Origin: Alphaproteobacteria bacterium
GTDB lineage: Bacteria > Pseudomonadota > Alphaproteobacteria > Ferrovibrionales > Ferrovibrionaceae
Reading direction: 5' to 3'
Length of the DNA: 64,000 nucleotides
NCBI GenBank assembly: GCA_017307375.1
Contig: JAFKFH010000019.1
Span: 1-64,000 of the forward strand
Within the stretch, counting starts at the first letter, position 1. Each line of letters starts with the position of its first letter. The translations under genes and the position numbers were made by a program. The notes under the pieces were generated by a model, which was not told the origin of the DNA, did no database searches, and saw only the letters and a program-made list of their open reading frames with translations. Shown here in pieces: positions 34,410-43,682 of this stretch.

Positions 34410-37329
34410 GCAGCCTCTCCCCCTCCGGATCGACGAACACGGGCGGGCACAGCGTCACCGGCACGGTCTCGCCGGTCAGCGGCGACGCGGCGACGCGGGT
34501 CTCGCCCAGCGCGGCACGGCCGCCGGCGACCAGGGCCAGGGCGATCCACCGGCCGAGTTCCGGACTATAGGTGACGGAGGTGACATGGCCTTCCATGGCC
34601 ACCGGCGGCGCGCCGCCGAGGTCGCGCACGATCTGTGCCCCGCGCGGGATCGCCTGCGTCCGGTCGACCGCCATCAGGCCGACCAGCTGCTTGCGGTCAG
34701 GCGCGACGAAGGCCGGGCGCCGCAGCGAGCGGCGGCCGACGAATTCCTTCTTCGTGCTGACCATGCGGGCAAGGCCGAGATCATCGGGCAGCGTGCGTCC
34801 GTCGGCCTCGAAACCGGGCACGAACAAGCCCTTCTCGATGCGCAGCGTCATCATCGCTTCGGTGCCGTAGGGCATCAAGCCGAAGGATGTGCCGGCCGCG
34901 AGGATCGTGTTCCACATCGCGAGGGCATCACCCGCGGCCGTATAGATCTCGTAGGCGCGCTCGCCGGAGAAGCTGACCCGCAGCACGCGGGCGGCGATGT
35001 CGCCGATCCGCCCCTCGGCCAGCGCCATGAAGGGCAGGGCTTCGTTGTCGACGGCGAAATCCGGCCGCAGCGCGGCCAGGAGATCACGGGCGCGCGGCCC
35101 GGCGACGGCCATCGCCCCCCACTGTTCGGTGACCGGCGTGATGGTGACGTCGAGCCCCCGCAGATCGATCTGCCGGATACGTTCCAGATGGGCATGGATG
35201 CGCTCGGCATTGCCGGTAGTCGTGGTCATGAACCAGCGCTCGGCCGTGAGCCGGGTGACGGTGCCGTCATCGAGGACCATGCCGTCCTCGCGCAGCATGA
35301 CGCCGTAGCGGCAGCGCCCGGGCGCCAGGCTCGCGAAGCCGTTGATGTAGGCATGGTCGAGCAGGCGGGCGACGTCGGGTCCCTGCAGGTCGATCTTGCC
35401 CAGGGTCGAGACGTCGGTCAGGCCGACGGCGCGGCGCACGTTGCCGGCCTCGCGGATGACGGCCTCGAGGTCGCCCTCGGCCTCGCGCCGATAGAGCTGC
35501 GGTCGCCGCCAGCTGCCGACATTGGCCATCAGTGCGCCGTGCGCCTCGTGCCAGCCGTGCATCGGCGTGGTGCGGGCCGGGCTCGACAGCGGTCCGACGA
35601 AGGGTCCGGCCAGCGCCCCGAAGGTGACCGGCGACAGCGGCGGCCGCGGCCGGCTGTTGCCGAGATCCGCCGGCGCCAGTCCCTGCGCCGCGGCGGCGAC
35701 GGCGACGCCGGTCAGGCCGGCGAGCTTGCCCTGGTCGGTGCCCATACCGAGCGTGGTGTAGCGCTTGACGTGCTCGATCGACCGATAGCCTTCGCGGACC
35801 GCGAGCGCGATGTCGGCGACGGTGACGTCGTTCTGCAGGTCGACGAAACATTTGCCGGTGCCGCCCAGGACGATCGGCGACCGCGCCTCGCTTCCGCCGA
35901 TGCCGAGGGGCGGCTCGCCCCGTCCGGCGGCCTGCCCGCTGGCCAGGCAGCCGGCAACGTCATAGACGCCGGCCGCCGCGCCGACCGCGATCATGCCGGT
36001 CGATGCGCGCCCCGCCCACGAGGTCGCATCGGGTACGAGCGCGGCCAATGCCGGGTCGTGGCGCAGCCGGCCGCCGGCATGGGTGAAGAGCTGGGCCGCC
36101 GGCGTCCAGCCGCCGGCCGTGAGGATCAGGTCGCAGGTGAAGCGCCGCGGCTGGCCGCCGGCGATCGGGCGGACCGTGCAGCCGGATACCCGCCGCCGGC
36201 CGTGGCTCGACTCGATCCGATGGGCGGCCAGCAGCGTGATGCCGGCGGCGGCGCAGCGCCCTTTCAGCGCCTCGCCCACCTCTGCCCGCGGATCCACGAT
36301 CGCGGCGATGGCGACACCCGCCTGACGCAGATCGAAGGCGGCCTCATAGCCGCTGTCGTCGGAGGTGAAGACGACGGCGCGTCGTCCGGCCATGGCGGCG
36401 TGGCGGGTGGCGTAGAGCCGCGCCGCGCTCGCCAGCATGACGCCGGGCCGGTCGTTGCCGCCGAACAGCAGCGGCCGCTCGGTCGCGCCGGTCGCCAGCA
36501 CGATACGATCGGCGTGGACAAGCCAGCGCCGTTGCCGCACCGGGCCGTCGCACTCCTCGACGAGGCCGACGAGATTGCCGTCGTAATGGCCGTAGGCGGT
36601 CGTCCGCGGCAGCAGCGTGACGTTCGGCACGGCCGACAGGGCGGCAACGGCATCGGCGACCCAGTCCCGGTAGTCGCGCCCGTCGACGACGGCCGTGTCG
36701 GCGGTGCCGAGCCCGCCGAACTCCGCCAACTCGTCGACCACCAGGATCCGCGTGCCGGCATCGGCCTGGGCGGCGGCGCGTGCGGCCGCGAGCCCGGCGA
36801 GGCCGCCCCCGATCACCAGCAGGTCGACCGACCGGTGCACGCTGTCATAGGCGTCGGGGTCGGCCGCCGCGGGCGCCCGCCCCATTCCGGCGGCATTCCG
36901 GATCAGGCGTTCATAGAACGGCCATGCCGACACCGGCCACTTGAACGTCTTGTAATAGAAGCCGGACGGCATGAACGGCGCCAGCAGGCCGGTGATCGCC
37001 ATAATATCGAAGTTGACGGATGGCCAGCAGTTCTGGCTGCGTGCCACCAGCCCCGGTACCAGCCGCACCTGCGTCGCCTTCAGGTTCGGCGTCCGCCTGC
37101 TGCCCTCGCCGACCTCGACCAGCGCGTTCGGTTCGTCGGCGCCGAAGGCGACGATGCCGCGCGGCCGGTGGTACTTGAAGCTGCGCGCGACGATATCGAC
37201 CCCGTTGGCGAGCAGGGCGGAGGCGAGCGTATCGCCGTCATGGCCGGTATAGGCGCGGCCATTGAACCGGAAGTCGATCGTCCGCGACCGATCGATGCGC
37301 CCCCCCGTCGGTGCGCGCCAGCCGGTCAT
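34402..37329 (-). CDS. soxA: Sarcosine oxidase-like alpha subunit
   Basis: The 975-residue chain has the three expected parts: an N-terminal ferredoxin-like segment (IDFRFNGRAYTGHDGDTLASALLANG) followed by the FAD/NAD-binding domain (LLVIGGGLAGLAAARAAAQ, about 168), and a C-terminal aminomethyltransferase-type domain (about 600-975, GWHEAHGALMANVG to the end) that binds tetrahydrofolate and captures the formaldehyde-level one-carbon unit. SoxA with SoxB, D and G oxidises N-methyl amino acids to the primary amine. The actual substrate here may be sarcosine or another secondary amino acid. Start at 37329 overlaps soxD by four bases. Confidence 0.92.
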   Translation of the reverse strand: MTGWRAPTGGRIDRSRTIDFRFNGRAYTGHDGDTLASALLANGVDIVARSFKYHRPRGIVAFGADEPNALVEVGEGSRRTPNLKATQVRLVPGLVARSQNCWPSVNFDIMAITGLLAPFMPSGFYYKTFKWPVSAWPFYERLIRNAAGMGRAPAAADPDAYDSVHRSVDLLVIGGGLAGLAAARAAAQADAGTRILVVDELAEFGGLGTADTAVVDGRDYRDWVADAVAALSAVPNVTLLPRTTAYGHYDGNLVGLVEECDGPVRQRRWLVHADRIVLATGATERPLLFGGNDRPGVMLASAARLYATRHAAMAGRRAVVFTSDDSGYEAAFDLRQAGVAIAAIVDPRAEVGEALKGRCAAAGITLLAAHRIESSHGRRRVSGCTVRPIAGGQPRRFTCDLILTAGGWTPAAQLFTHAGGRLRHDPALAALVPDATSWAGRASTGMIAVGAAAGVYDVAGCLASGQAAGRGEPPLGIGGSEARSPIVLGGTGKCFVDLQNDVTVADIALAVREGYRSIEHVKRYTTLGMGTDQGKLAGLTGVAVAAAAQGLAPADLGNSRPRPPLSPVTFGALAGPFVGPLSSPARTTPMHGWHEAHGALMANVGSWRRPQLYRREAEGDLEAVIREAGNVRRAVGLTDVSTLGKIDLQGPDVARLLDHAYINGFASLAPGRCRYGVMLREDGMVLDDGTVTRLTAERWFMTTTTGNAERIHAHLERIRQIDLRGLDVTITPVTEQWGAMAVAGPRARDLLAALRPDFAVDNEALPFMALAEGRIGDIAARVLRVSFSGERAYEIYTAAGDALAMWNTILAAGTSFGLMPYGTEAMMTLRIEKGLFVPGFEADGRTLPDDLGLARMVSTKKEFVGRRSLRRPAFVAPDRKQLVGLMAVDRTQAIPRGAQIVRDLGGAPPVAMEGHVTSVTYSPELGRWIALALVAGGRAALGETRVAASPLTGETVPVTLCPPVFVDPEGERLRG

Positions 37330-37583
37330 GGCGTCACCTCGGCGATAAACTCCAGCGACCGCGTGTCCCGCGTCGCGACGAACCAGGCTCGACATCCGGC
37401 GGCATGAAACCAGAGTTCGCGCAGCGGGCCGGCCGGATTGTCGCGGCGATAGACGAAGTCGTCCCATGCCGGTGCTGTCTCGGGCGACGGTCCGATATCG
37501 CCGGGCGGGCGGTCGAGCGCCGCGCCGCCATAGCTGAACTCGGCAAGCGACCGCGATCCGCAGTTCGGGCAGGGGATCCGCAT
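37326..37583 (-). CDS. soxD: Sarcosine oxidase-like delta subunit
   Basis: The 85-residue protein begins MRIPCPNCGSRSLAEFSYGG with the CPxC zinc-knuckle pair; the second ligand set includes the C-terminal FHAAGCRAWF segment. SoxD stabilises the oxidase tetramer. It lies two bases after soxB and overlaps soxA by ATGA. The much longer open frame above it is antisense to other genes. Confidence 0.9.
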   Translation of the reverse strand: MRIPCPNCGSRSLAEFSYGGAALDRPPGDIGPSPETAPAWDDFVYRRDNPAGPLRELWFHAAGCRAWFVATRDTRSLEFIAEVTP

Positions 37584-37585
37584 GG

Positions 37586-38842
37586 TCAATGCATCCAGGG
37601 GCTGGAGCCGGCACCACGTTCGTCGAGCAGATCGCCCGTATCGAAGCGGGTCAGCGTAAATCGGTCGGCGATCGGATGCGGCGTGTCGGTGGCGATCAGG
37701 TGGGCCAGCGCGGTTCCGCCGGCCGGGGTCCCCTTGAAGCCGCCATAGCACCAGCCGCCGTTCAGGTAGAGGCTGTCGACCGGCAGCCGGGTGATGATCG
37801 GGCTGCCGTCCATCGACATGTCGACCGTGCCGCCCCAGGCGCGCATCAGGCGCATCCGTCGAATGGCCGGGAACAGCGCGATGGCGGATTCGACCACATG
37901 GTCGATGATCTCGGGATCGCCGCGCTGGGCGTAGGAGTTGTGGCCGTCGATATCGCCGCCCATCACCAGTTCGCCCTTGTCGGACTGGTTGATGTAGAAG
38001 TGCAGCGCGCCGGAGACGGCGACGACGTCGAGCATCGGCTTTACCGGTTCCGACACCAGGGCCTGCAGCACATGGCTCTCGATCGGCAGGCGCAGGCCGG
38101 CCATGGCGGCAAGACGCCCGGAGTCGCCGGCGACGCAGAGCGCCACCTTGTCCGCCCCGATGAAGCCACGCGATGTCTCGACGCCGGCGACCCGGTCGCC
38201 GTCGCGGCGGATCGCCGTCACCTCGCAGTTCTGGATGATGTCGACGCCGCGCGCATCGGCGGCCCGCGCGTAGCCCCAGGCGACGGCATCGTGGCGCGCC
38301 GTGCCGCCGCGCTTCTGGATCAGGCCGCCCATCACCGGAAAGCGCGCCTCGGGCGACAGGTCGAGCGCCGGCATCAGGCGGCCGAGGTCGTCGCGCGACA
38401 GCAGTTCGGCATCGACGCCGTTGAGCCGCATTGCGTTGCCCCGCCGATGCAGCGCCGACAGTTCGGCGTTGCTGTGCGCGATGTTGACCATGCCGCGCTG
38501 GCTGAACATCACATTGAAGTTCAGTTCCTGCGTCAGTCCCTCCCACAGCTTCAGCGAGTGCTCATAGAAGCGGGAATTGGCGGCGAGAAGGTAATTGGAG
38601 CGGACGATGGCGGTATTGCGACCGGTATTGCCGCCGCCCAGCCAGCCTTTCTCCAGCACGGCGACATCGGTGATGCCATGTGTCCGGGCGAGATAGTAGG
38701 CGGTCGCCAGCCCATGTCCGCCGCCGCCGATGATCACCACCCGGTAATGCCGACGCGGCGCGGGATCACGCCAGGCCGGTGCCCATGACCGGTGGCCGTC
38801 GAGTGCGTGGCGAAGCAGGGACCAGGCGGAATAATGGCTCAT
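37586..38842 (-). CDS. soxB: Sarcosine oxidase-like beta subunit
   Basis: This 418-residue flavoprotein of the DAO family has the dinucleotide motif VVIIGGGGHGLATAYYLA and LGGGNTGRNTAIVRSNYLL, where the conserved basic segment follows; in SoxB a histidine next to this region carries covalent FMN. It ends with NGGWCYGGFKGTPAGG. It is the main oxidase chain that dehydrogenates the N-alkyl amino acid. It overlaps the PLP enzyme gene upstream by four bases. Confidence 0.93.
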   Translation of the reverse strand: MSHYSAWSLLRHALDGHRSWAPAWRDPAPRRHYRVVIIGGGGHGLATAYYLARTHGITDVAVLEKGWLGGGNTGRNTAIVRSNYLLAANSRFYEHSLKLWEGLTQELNFNVMFSQRGMVNIAHSNAELSALHRRGNAMRLNGVDAELLSRDDLGRLMPALDLSPEARFPVMGGLIQKRGGTARHDAVAWGYARAADARGVDIIQNCEVTAIRRDGDRVAGVETSRGFIGADKVALCVAGDSGRLAAMAGLRLPIESHVLQALVSEPVKPMLDVVAVSGALHFYINQSDKGELVMGGDIDGHNSYAQRGDPEIIDHVVESAIALFPAIRRMRLMRAWGGTVDMSMDGSPIITRLPVDSLYLNGGWCYGGFKGTPAGGTALAHLIATDTPHPIADRFTLTRFDTGDLLDERGAGSSPWMH

Positions 38843-39873
38843 GCCGCGACGCCCGGCAGCAGGATCTTCGGATCGTAGGCAAACAGGGCGGGCGAGCCGC
38901 CGGTGTGCAGGAACACCACCGCTTCGTCCTTGCCGACGCGGCCGGTCCTGATGGCGTCGATCAGCCCCGCCAGGGCCTTGGCCGAATAGACCGGGTCGAC
39001 GAAGACACCCTCGGTCCGCGCCAGCAGATGGATCGCCTCGCGCGCCGCCTCGGTCGGTGCGCCGTAATGGGCGCCGATCTGGTCGTCGACGATGGTGAGC
39101 ATCTGGGCCGTCGGCGCGTGCGGCAGGCCGAGCAACCGGCCGGCCTCTGTCGCCTCCGCCGTCACCTTCTCGACGAGATAGTCGGCCTTGCGGCTGACGC
39201 TGACGCCGGTGACGCGGTAACCCGGATCGAGATTGCTTGCGCCCAGCATGAGGCCGGAATAGGTGCCGCCGGAGCCGATCGCGACGAAAAGATGCTGCGG
39301 GGCAAGGCCGATCTCGGCGAACTGCGCCTTCATCTCGGCGGTGGCGAGGACGTAGCCGGCCATGCCGTCGGGGCTGGCCCCGCCGAGCGGCATGATCAGC
39401 GCCCGCCGCCCCTCGGCGGCGAGCCGCGCGGCGAGATCCTCGAGCACCGTGCCGAACTCCCAGCGTGGCTCGGTCTCGACGAGATGGACGTTGGCGCCGA
39501 GCAGATGCGACAGCAGCAGGTTGCCGCAGATCGGGCGCGGTTCGCCGGGGACGCCGCCAAGCACCAGTTCGATGCGCAGGCCGGCGCGCGCGCCCATGGC
39601 GGCGGCGATGCGGGCCAGGTTCGACTGATAACCGCCACAGACGATGACCGTGTCGTAGCCCTCGGCGATCGCCCGGCCGAGGATAAATTCGAGCTTGCGC
39701 ACCTTGTTGCCGCCGAGGCCCGCCGCGGTGAGGTCGTCGCGCTTCAGGAAGATGCGCGGTCCGCCGAGCTGGCGTGACAGGGCGCGGGCTTCCTCGAGCG
39801 GCGTCGGTCCGGCCAGGACGCGCAGGCGCGGCAGGGCCTGGATCCGGTCGAGGACGGCTGCTGCTATCGACAT
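38839..39873 (-). CDS. D-cysteine desulfhydrase/ACC deaminase-like PLP enzyme
   Basis: The 344-residue fold-type II PLP protein has KRDDLTAAGLGGNKVRKLEF with the Schiff-base Lys in GGNKVRK (about residue 57), CGGYQSNLARI and the phosphate loop GSGGTYSGLMLG, plus LHTGGSPALFAY. These are shared by D-cysteine desulfhydrase and 1-aminocyclopropane-1-carboxylate deaminase. Both release an imine or enamine that gives 2-oxo acid and ammonia, which matches a RidA gene further downstream. Which one applies cannot be decided. It is between ALDH and soxB with 2-base and overlapping spacing. Confidence 0.85.
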   Translation of the reverse strand: MSIAAAVLDRIQALPRLRVLAGPTPLEEARALSRQLGGPRIFLKRDDLTAAGLGGNKVRKLEFILGRAIAEGYDTVIVCGGYQSNLARIAAAMGARAGLRIELVLGGVPGEPRPICGNLLLSHLLGANVHLVETEPRWEFGTVLEDLAARLAAEGRRALIMPLGGASPDGMAGYVLATAEMKAQFAEIGLAPQHLFVAIGSGGTYSGLMLGASNLDPGYRVTGVSVSRKADYLVEKVTAEATEAGRLLGLPHAPTAQMLTIVDDQIGAHYGAPTEAAREAIHLLARTEGVFVDPVYSAKALAGLIDAIRTGRVGKDEAVVFLHTGGSPALFAYDPKILLPGVAA

Positions 39874-39875
39874 GG

Positions 39876-41279
39876 TCAAGCCCTCGCGACGGAGATCGTC
39901 TGCAGGTCGGTGTAGGCGAGGAGGCCCCACAGGCCGTTCTCGACGCCGATGCCGGACCACTTGTGGCCACCGACCGGGGCGATCGGCAGCAGGCTGAGAT
40001 GCTGGTTGATCCAGACGGTGCCGCTTTCCATGGCGGCTGCGAGGTCGGTCGCGCGATCGGCGGATCCGCTCCACACCGAACCCGACAGGCCGAATTTCGT
40101 CGCGTTCACGCGGGCGAGCACCTCGGCCTCGTCGCGGAACGGCAGGATCGGCAGCAAGGGGCCGAACTGCTCCTCCGCCACCAGCGATGCCGTATCGTCG
40201 AGACCGGTGACGAGGCGTGGCGGCAGGAAATAGCCGCTGCCCTCGGGCACGGCAGCTTCGCCGAGCAGCCTGGCACCGGCGTCGCGCGCATCTTCGGTCA
40301 GCGCGCGCACCCGGTCGAACTGGGGCTTCGTCGACAAGGGACCCAGATCGATGCCGTCGGCGAAGCCGTTCCCGACGCTGGCTGTGTTGACCCGCGCGAG
40401 CAGCGCGTCCGTCACCCGGTCATGCACCGCCTCGTGCACGTAGAGCCGCTTGATGGCGCAGCACACCTGGCCGCTGTTCTGGAACGCGCCCCAGAACAGC
40501 TTCTCGGCTATCGCATCGGGATCCACGTCGTCGAGCACGATGGCGGCATCGTTGCCGCCGAGCTCCAGCGTCACGCGCTTCAGATCCGCTGCAGCGGCGG
40601 CCGCCACGCTCTTGCCGGCCTCGATCGAGCCGGTCAGCGAAATCTTGCGGATGGCGGCGTGCCCGGCAAGGGCGCGGCCGAGCCCATCGCCGCCGGAGAC
40701 GATGGCGAGGACGCCGGCGGGAATGATGTCCTTCAGGATCGCGCCGAGGCGGAGCGTCGCCAGCGGCGTGAACGGCGAGGGCTTCAGCACCATGCAATTG
40801 CCGGCAAGCAGCGCGGGGGCGATCTTCCACACGGCCGAGATCACCGGATAGTTCCACGGCGCGATGCCGGCCACGACACCGAGCGGGCGGTGATGGACCG
40901 AGATGTGCATCGCCTCGTCGTCGCGGATCACCTCGACGGGAAGCTCGATGCCGGCCGTATGCTCGAACCAGCGCGCCGCGCCCATCACCTCGCCGATCGC
41001 CTTCGGCAGCGGCCGGCCCTGCTCGCGGCAGATCAGCCGGCCCAGTTCGTCGGCATGGGTCCGAACGGCGTCGGCGCAGGCGCGCAGAACCTGGCGCCGC
41101 ACCGTGATGTCGCGCGCCCATGCCGGGAACGCGCGCTCGGCGGCGGCGATCACCTCGTCCAGCTGCGCCGCGCTGCAGTCGGGTGCGGTGGCGAAGGCCA
41201 GTCCGGTCGCGGGGTCGACGACGTCGAAGGCCTCGTCGGCGCCGACGATGTGTCCAGCGATAAGCATGCCCTCACCCAT
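39876..41279 (-). CDS. NAD-dependent aldehyde dehydrogenase
   Basis: The product is about 467 residues with PWNYPVISAVWKIAPALLAGN, the LTGSIEAGKSV cofactor loop, catalytic Glu in LELGGNDAAIV and Cys in FQNSGQVCCAIKRLYV. It resembles aminoaldehyde dehydrogenases. It is the first gene of the sox-like operon and lies downstream of two palindromic sites at 41341 and 41510. The ATG at 41279 has AGGG nearby; ATG 41267 is also possible. It may oxidise the aldehyde set free by the oxidase or by the aminotransferase. Confidence 0.9.
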   Translation of the reverse strand: MGEGMLIAGHIVGADEAFDVVDPATGLAFATAPDCSAAQLDEVIAAAERAFPAWARDITVRRQVLRACADAVRTHADELGRLICREQGRPLPKAIGEVMGAARWFEHTAGIELPVEVIRDDEAMHISVHHRPLGVVAGIAPWNYPVISAVWKIAPALLAGNCMVLKPSPFTPLATLRLGAILKDIIPAGVLAIVSGGDGLGRALAGHAAIRKISLTGSIEAGKSVAAAAAADLKRVTLELGGNDAAIVLDDVDPDAIAEKLFWGAFQNSGQVCCAIKRLYVHEAVHDRVTDALLARVNTASVGNGFADGIDLGPLSTKPQFDRVRALTEDARDAGARLLGEAAVPEGSGYFLPPRLVTGLDDTASLVAEEQFGPLLPILPFRDEAEVLARVNATKFGLSGSVWSGSADRATDLAAAMESGTVWINQHLSLLPIAPVGGHKWSGIGVENGLWGLLAYTDLQTISVARA

Positions 41280-41340
41280 CCTGCCCTCACGCCTTGCCCG
41301 CATCCGCGGTGCTCTAAGATGGACACAACGCTACATAATA

Positions 41341-41354
41341 CGAACTAATGTTCG
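41341..41354. promoter_or_regulatory. Palindromic operator-like site CGAAC-TAAT-GTTCG
   Basis: A perfect 5-bp inverted repeat with a four-base spacer lies 62 bases upstream of the ALDH ATG at 41279. The same half-sites and spacing recur at 41510 and, with one mismatch, at 32413. Confidence 0.6.
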
Positions 41355-41509
41355 CAATACTTAATTTTGGCGATGCGCGCCGCCTGTCGGCGGAAGGCCG
41401 ATTTGCCGATATCGGTAATCGCCCTGCGACCAGGTCCGAGGCCGGCGAGAGGCCGGGCGGACTGTTGTCGCCGAAGCCGTCTTGCGTTCTGCCGAAATGC
41501 GCATAAGTT

Positions 41510-41523
41510 CGAACATAAGTTCG
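41510..41523. promoter_or_regulatory. Palindromic operator-like site CGAAC-ATAA-GTTCG
   Basis: A perfect CGAAC-N4-GTTCG site is preceded directly by another GTTC half-site, so that ATAAGTTCG occurs twice. Its place in the middle of the divergent region fits binding by the IclR protein as a dimer or tetramer. Confidence 0.6.
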
Positions 41524-41847
41524 CCATGTGCCCATTTCATGGTGATGGTCTCGACCGGTCAATGAGGGGGCAGTGCCATGACGAGGCGATGCAGAACAAC
41601 CGGAAAGCACCCTCTGTGCGTTGCCGGTCGCTGCCGGGATCGCCACGCGATGCCGCTCAATGCAGAAATGGCGGATCGGGAACGCGATGACTAGCTGGCA
41701 GCATTCCTATGGCGCCGGCATATCGATTCGGTGCCGGATGGATTGCGCCATGCCACCATCGGACCGTTGACAATCCACGGAAAAGTCGGGAATCGACATA
41801 AGCCGCACGCGTCGCCAGGATCGGCGACCGAAGGGAGGGAAATACGC

Positions 41848-42654
41848 ATGCAGGACGACAGTGCCACCGCCGACGGGAAGCCGCGCGACTTCGTCACGTC
41901 TCTGGAGCATGGCCTGAGCGTCCTGTCCAGTTTCGACGCCGCCAATGCCAGCATGAGCTTGTCGCAGGTTGCCGACCGCGTCGGCATGACCCGGGCCGGC
42001 GCGCGTCGCTACCTGCTCACGCTCGCCCATCTCGGCTTCATCCGTCGCGATGGCCGTTCGTTCCGCCTGACCTCGAAGGTACTCAGTCTCGGCTACTCCT
42101 ATCTGTCGGCATTGCCCTTCTCGGATTTTGCGATGCCGCTGCTCGAGCAGGCCAGCGCCGCGTCGGAGCAGACCATTGCGCTGGCCGTCCGCGACGGTGC
42201 CGAATCGGTCTATACGGCGCGGGCCATCGCACAGCGTTCGCTGGCCGTCACGGTGCCCGTCGGCCGCCGCCTGCCGCTCGTCTCGACGTCGACGGGGCGG
42301 GCGATGCTCGCCTTCGACACGCCGGAGGCCATCGATCAGCTGATCGAGAGCAGCCAGCCCGTGCAACTGACGGACAAGACGACCGTCGACCCGCAAGTGC
42401 TGCGTCGCCAGCTCGATCTGGTTCGCAGTCGCGGCTATGCCCTGGTCGAACAGGAGGTCGAGGTCGGCGTCCGCTCGCTGGCCGTGCCGATCTTCGACAA
42501 CAAGCACAAGGTCGTCGGTGCGGTGACGGCGCTGACCAGCATGAGCGCAATCACATCGCGGCAATTGCTGTCGGATGTTTTCCCGATCGTGCGCCAGACC
42601 GCGAATGAACTGGAAAGCGCCCTTAAGGCCGGCCGCGGCGACGTGCGAACCTGA
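41848..42654 (+). CDS. IclR-family transcriptional regulator
   Basis: The 268-residue protein has an N-terminal winged helix (TSLEHGLSVLSSFDAANASMSLSQVADRVGMTRAGARRYLLTL) and a C-terminal effector domain with EQTIALAVRDGAESVYTARA and LPLVSTSTGRAMLAF, closest to the PcaR/PobR group. Start at 41848 has GGGAGGG eight bases upstream. It is divergent from the ALDH-sox operon and probably controls it and the transporter. The effector is presumably the pathway substrate or an intermediate. Confidence 0.9.
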   Translation: MQDDSATADGKPRDFVTSLEHGLSVLSSFDAANASMSLSQVADRVGMTRAGARRYLLTLAHLGFIRRDGRSFRLTSKVLSLGYSYLSALPFSDFAMPLLEQASAASEQTIALAVRDGAESVYTARAIAQRSLAVTVPVGRRLPLVSTSTGRAMLAFDTPEAIDQLIESSQPVQLTDKTTVDPQVLRRQLDLVRSRGYALVEQEVEVGVRSLAVPIFDNKHKVVGAVTALTSMSAITSRQLLSDVFPIVRQTANELESALKAGRGDVRT

Positions 42655-42678
42655 CGGGCTTCTGTCACAGAAGCCCGT
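42654..42678 (+). terminator. Terminator-like hairpin after the IclR gene
   Basis: A perfect 11-bp stem (ACGGGCTTCTG / CAGAAGCCCGT) with a three-base loop begins at the stop codon. A T-run is lacking, so termination may be partial. Confidence 0.5.
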
Positions 42679-42750
42679 TCAGCAGCACCTGCCTTGGATC
42701 GTACCCTCTCGATCCGGTCATTGCCGGGGTTCCATGGCTGCCGACCAAGA

Positions 42751-43467
42751 TCAGATCAGGCTGAAGCCGCCATCCACAGTCACCACTTGGCCGGTCAGAT
42801 AGGGGTTGGTCATCAGGAACAGGGCGGCGTGCGCGATATCTTCGGCCTGGCCGAAACGTGCGACAGGCAGTGCCCGTTCTGCCCAGTTCCTGACCTCTTC
42901 GCGGTGGTGCACGTGGATCGCTGTATCGATGACCCCGGCCATCAGCGTATTGACCCTTATCGGCGCGAGTTCCAGGGCCAGCGCGCGGGCAAATCCGCCA
43001 ACCGATGCATTCTCGGCCGCAAGCAGGGCAAAGCCGCGGCGCGGAGGCCTGATAGCGGATGCACCGCACCAGAGGGTTATCGAACCGTCGCTGGGCATCT
43101 TGGGCAGAACGGCCTGAACGGTGCGGACATAGCCGCGAAGGCGGTCGAAACTGCGCTCCAGCTGATCCTCGGTGGCCGACCCTATGTCGACTTTGCGTTC
43201 GAGTTCTCCGCTCACGGCGGAGATCAGCATGTGGTCGACCTGGTCCATGACCGCCGTCGCTTGCACCATTGCGCCGGGCCGGGCCATATCGGCTACAGCC
43301 CACGTCGCCGACCCGCCAATCCGACCGGCCGCTTCCTCCAGCGCTGCCGGTGAACGCGAAACCAGATGGACGCGGGCGCCTGCTTGCGCCGCAAGCCCTG
43401 CGGTTGCTTTTCCCATTCCCGAACCCGCGCCGACCACGATAACCCGTCGACCTTGCAAGCTTTCCAT
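42751..43467 (-). CDS. SDR-family oxidoreductase lacking the usual Tyr-Lys pair
   Basis: The 238-residue protein has the Rossmann glycine motif VIVVGAGSGMGKATAGL and the C-terminal PYLTGQVVTVDGGFSLI, so it is clearly a short-chain dehydrogenase/reductase. At the catalytic YxxxK position, aligned by the following helix leading into ALALELAPIRVN, the sequence is LAAEN, so both Tyr and Lys are absent; the serine stretch reads TLWCGASAIRP. It may bind NAD(P) without standard catalysis. ATG 43467 matches the family start. It is divergent from an AraC-type regulator. Confidence 0.82.
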   Translation of the reverse strand: MESLQGRRVIVVGAGSGMGKATAGLAAQAGARVHLVSRSPAALEEAAGRIGGSATWAVADMARPGAMVQATAVMDQVDHMLISAVSGELERKVDIGSATEDQLERSFDRLRGYVRTVQAVLPKMPSDGSITLWCGASAIRPPRRGFALLAAENASVGGFARALALELAPIRVNTLMAGVIDTAIHVHHREEVRNWAERALPVARFGQAEDIAHAALFLMTNPYLTGQVVTVDGGFSLI

Positions 43468-43682
43468 TGCGATCACCGTCCTTGTCGCCCGGCCGACGTC
43501 ACTGTCGCTCGGAAGCGCTATGATGGGTGCCTGCCCAGCGGGAGTGAATGCCGGCATGGTCGATCTGATTACCAATTCGTCCGATCCAGTCCTCGGACCC
43601 AGGCTGAGCAGGGCAGCTTGCTTGACGGGGTCGAGTAAAGGCGGCCGGCTATGGCTTCTGCGACTTTGCCGGCGCCTGGGGG

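Larger units (their letters stand above)
41304..41847. other. Divergent control region between ALDH/sox operon and IclR gene
   Basis: No gene is seen in this 544-base stretch. It holds two perfect CGAAC-N4-GTTCG palindromes and an extra half-site (GTTCG at 41507-41511 overlapping GTTCGAAC). A TTGACA stands at 41767 without a good -10 partner. It is the expected site of IclR-type control of both directions. Confidence 0.6.

Noticed and set aside
34135-37407. 1090-codon plus-strand open frame across soxA
   Set aside because: Fully antisense to soxA, which has clear conserved domains; the long frame is a by-product of high GC.
41767-41800. TTGACA as an IclR gene promoter
   Set aside because: No -10 element is found at 16-18 bases; the nearest similar sequence is over 20 bases away.
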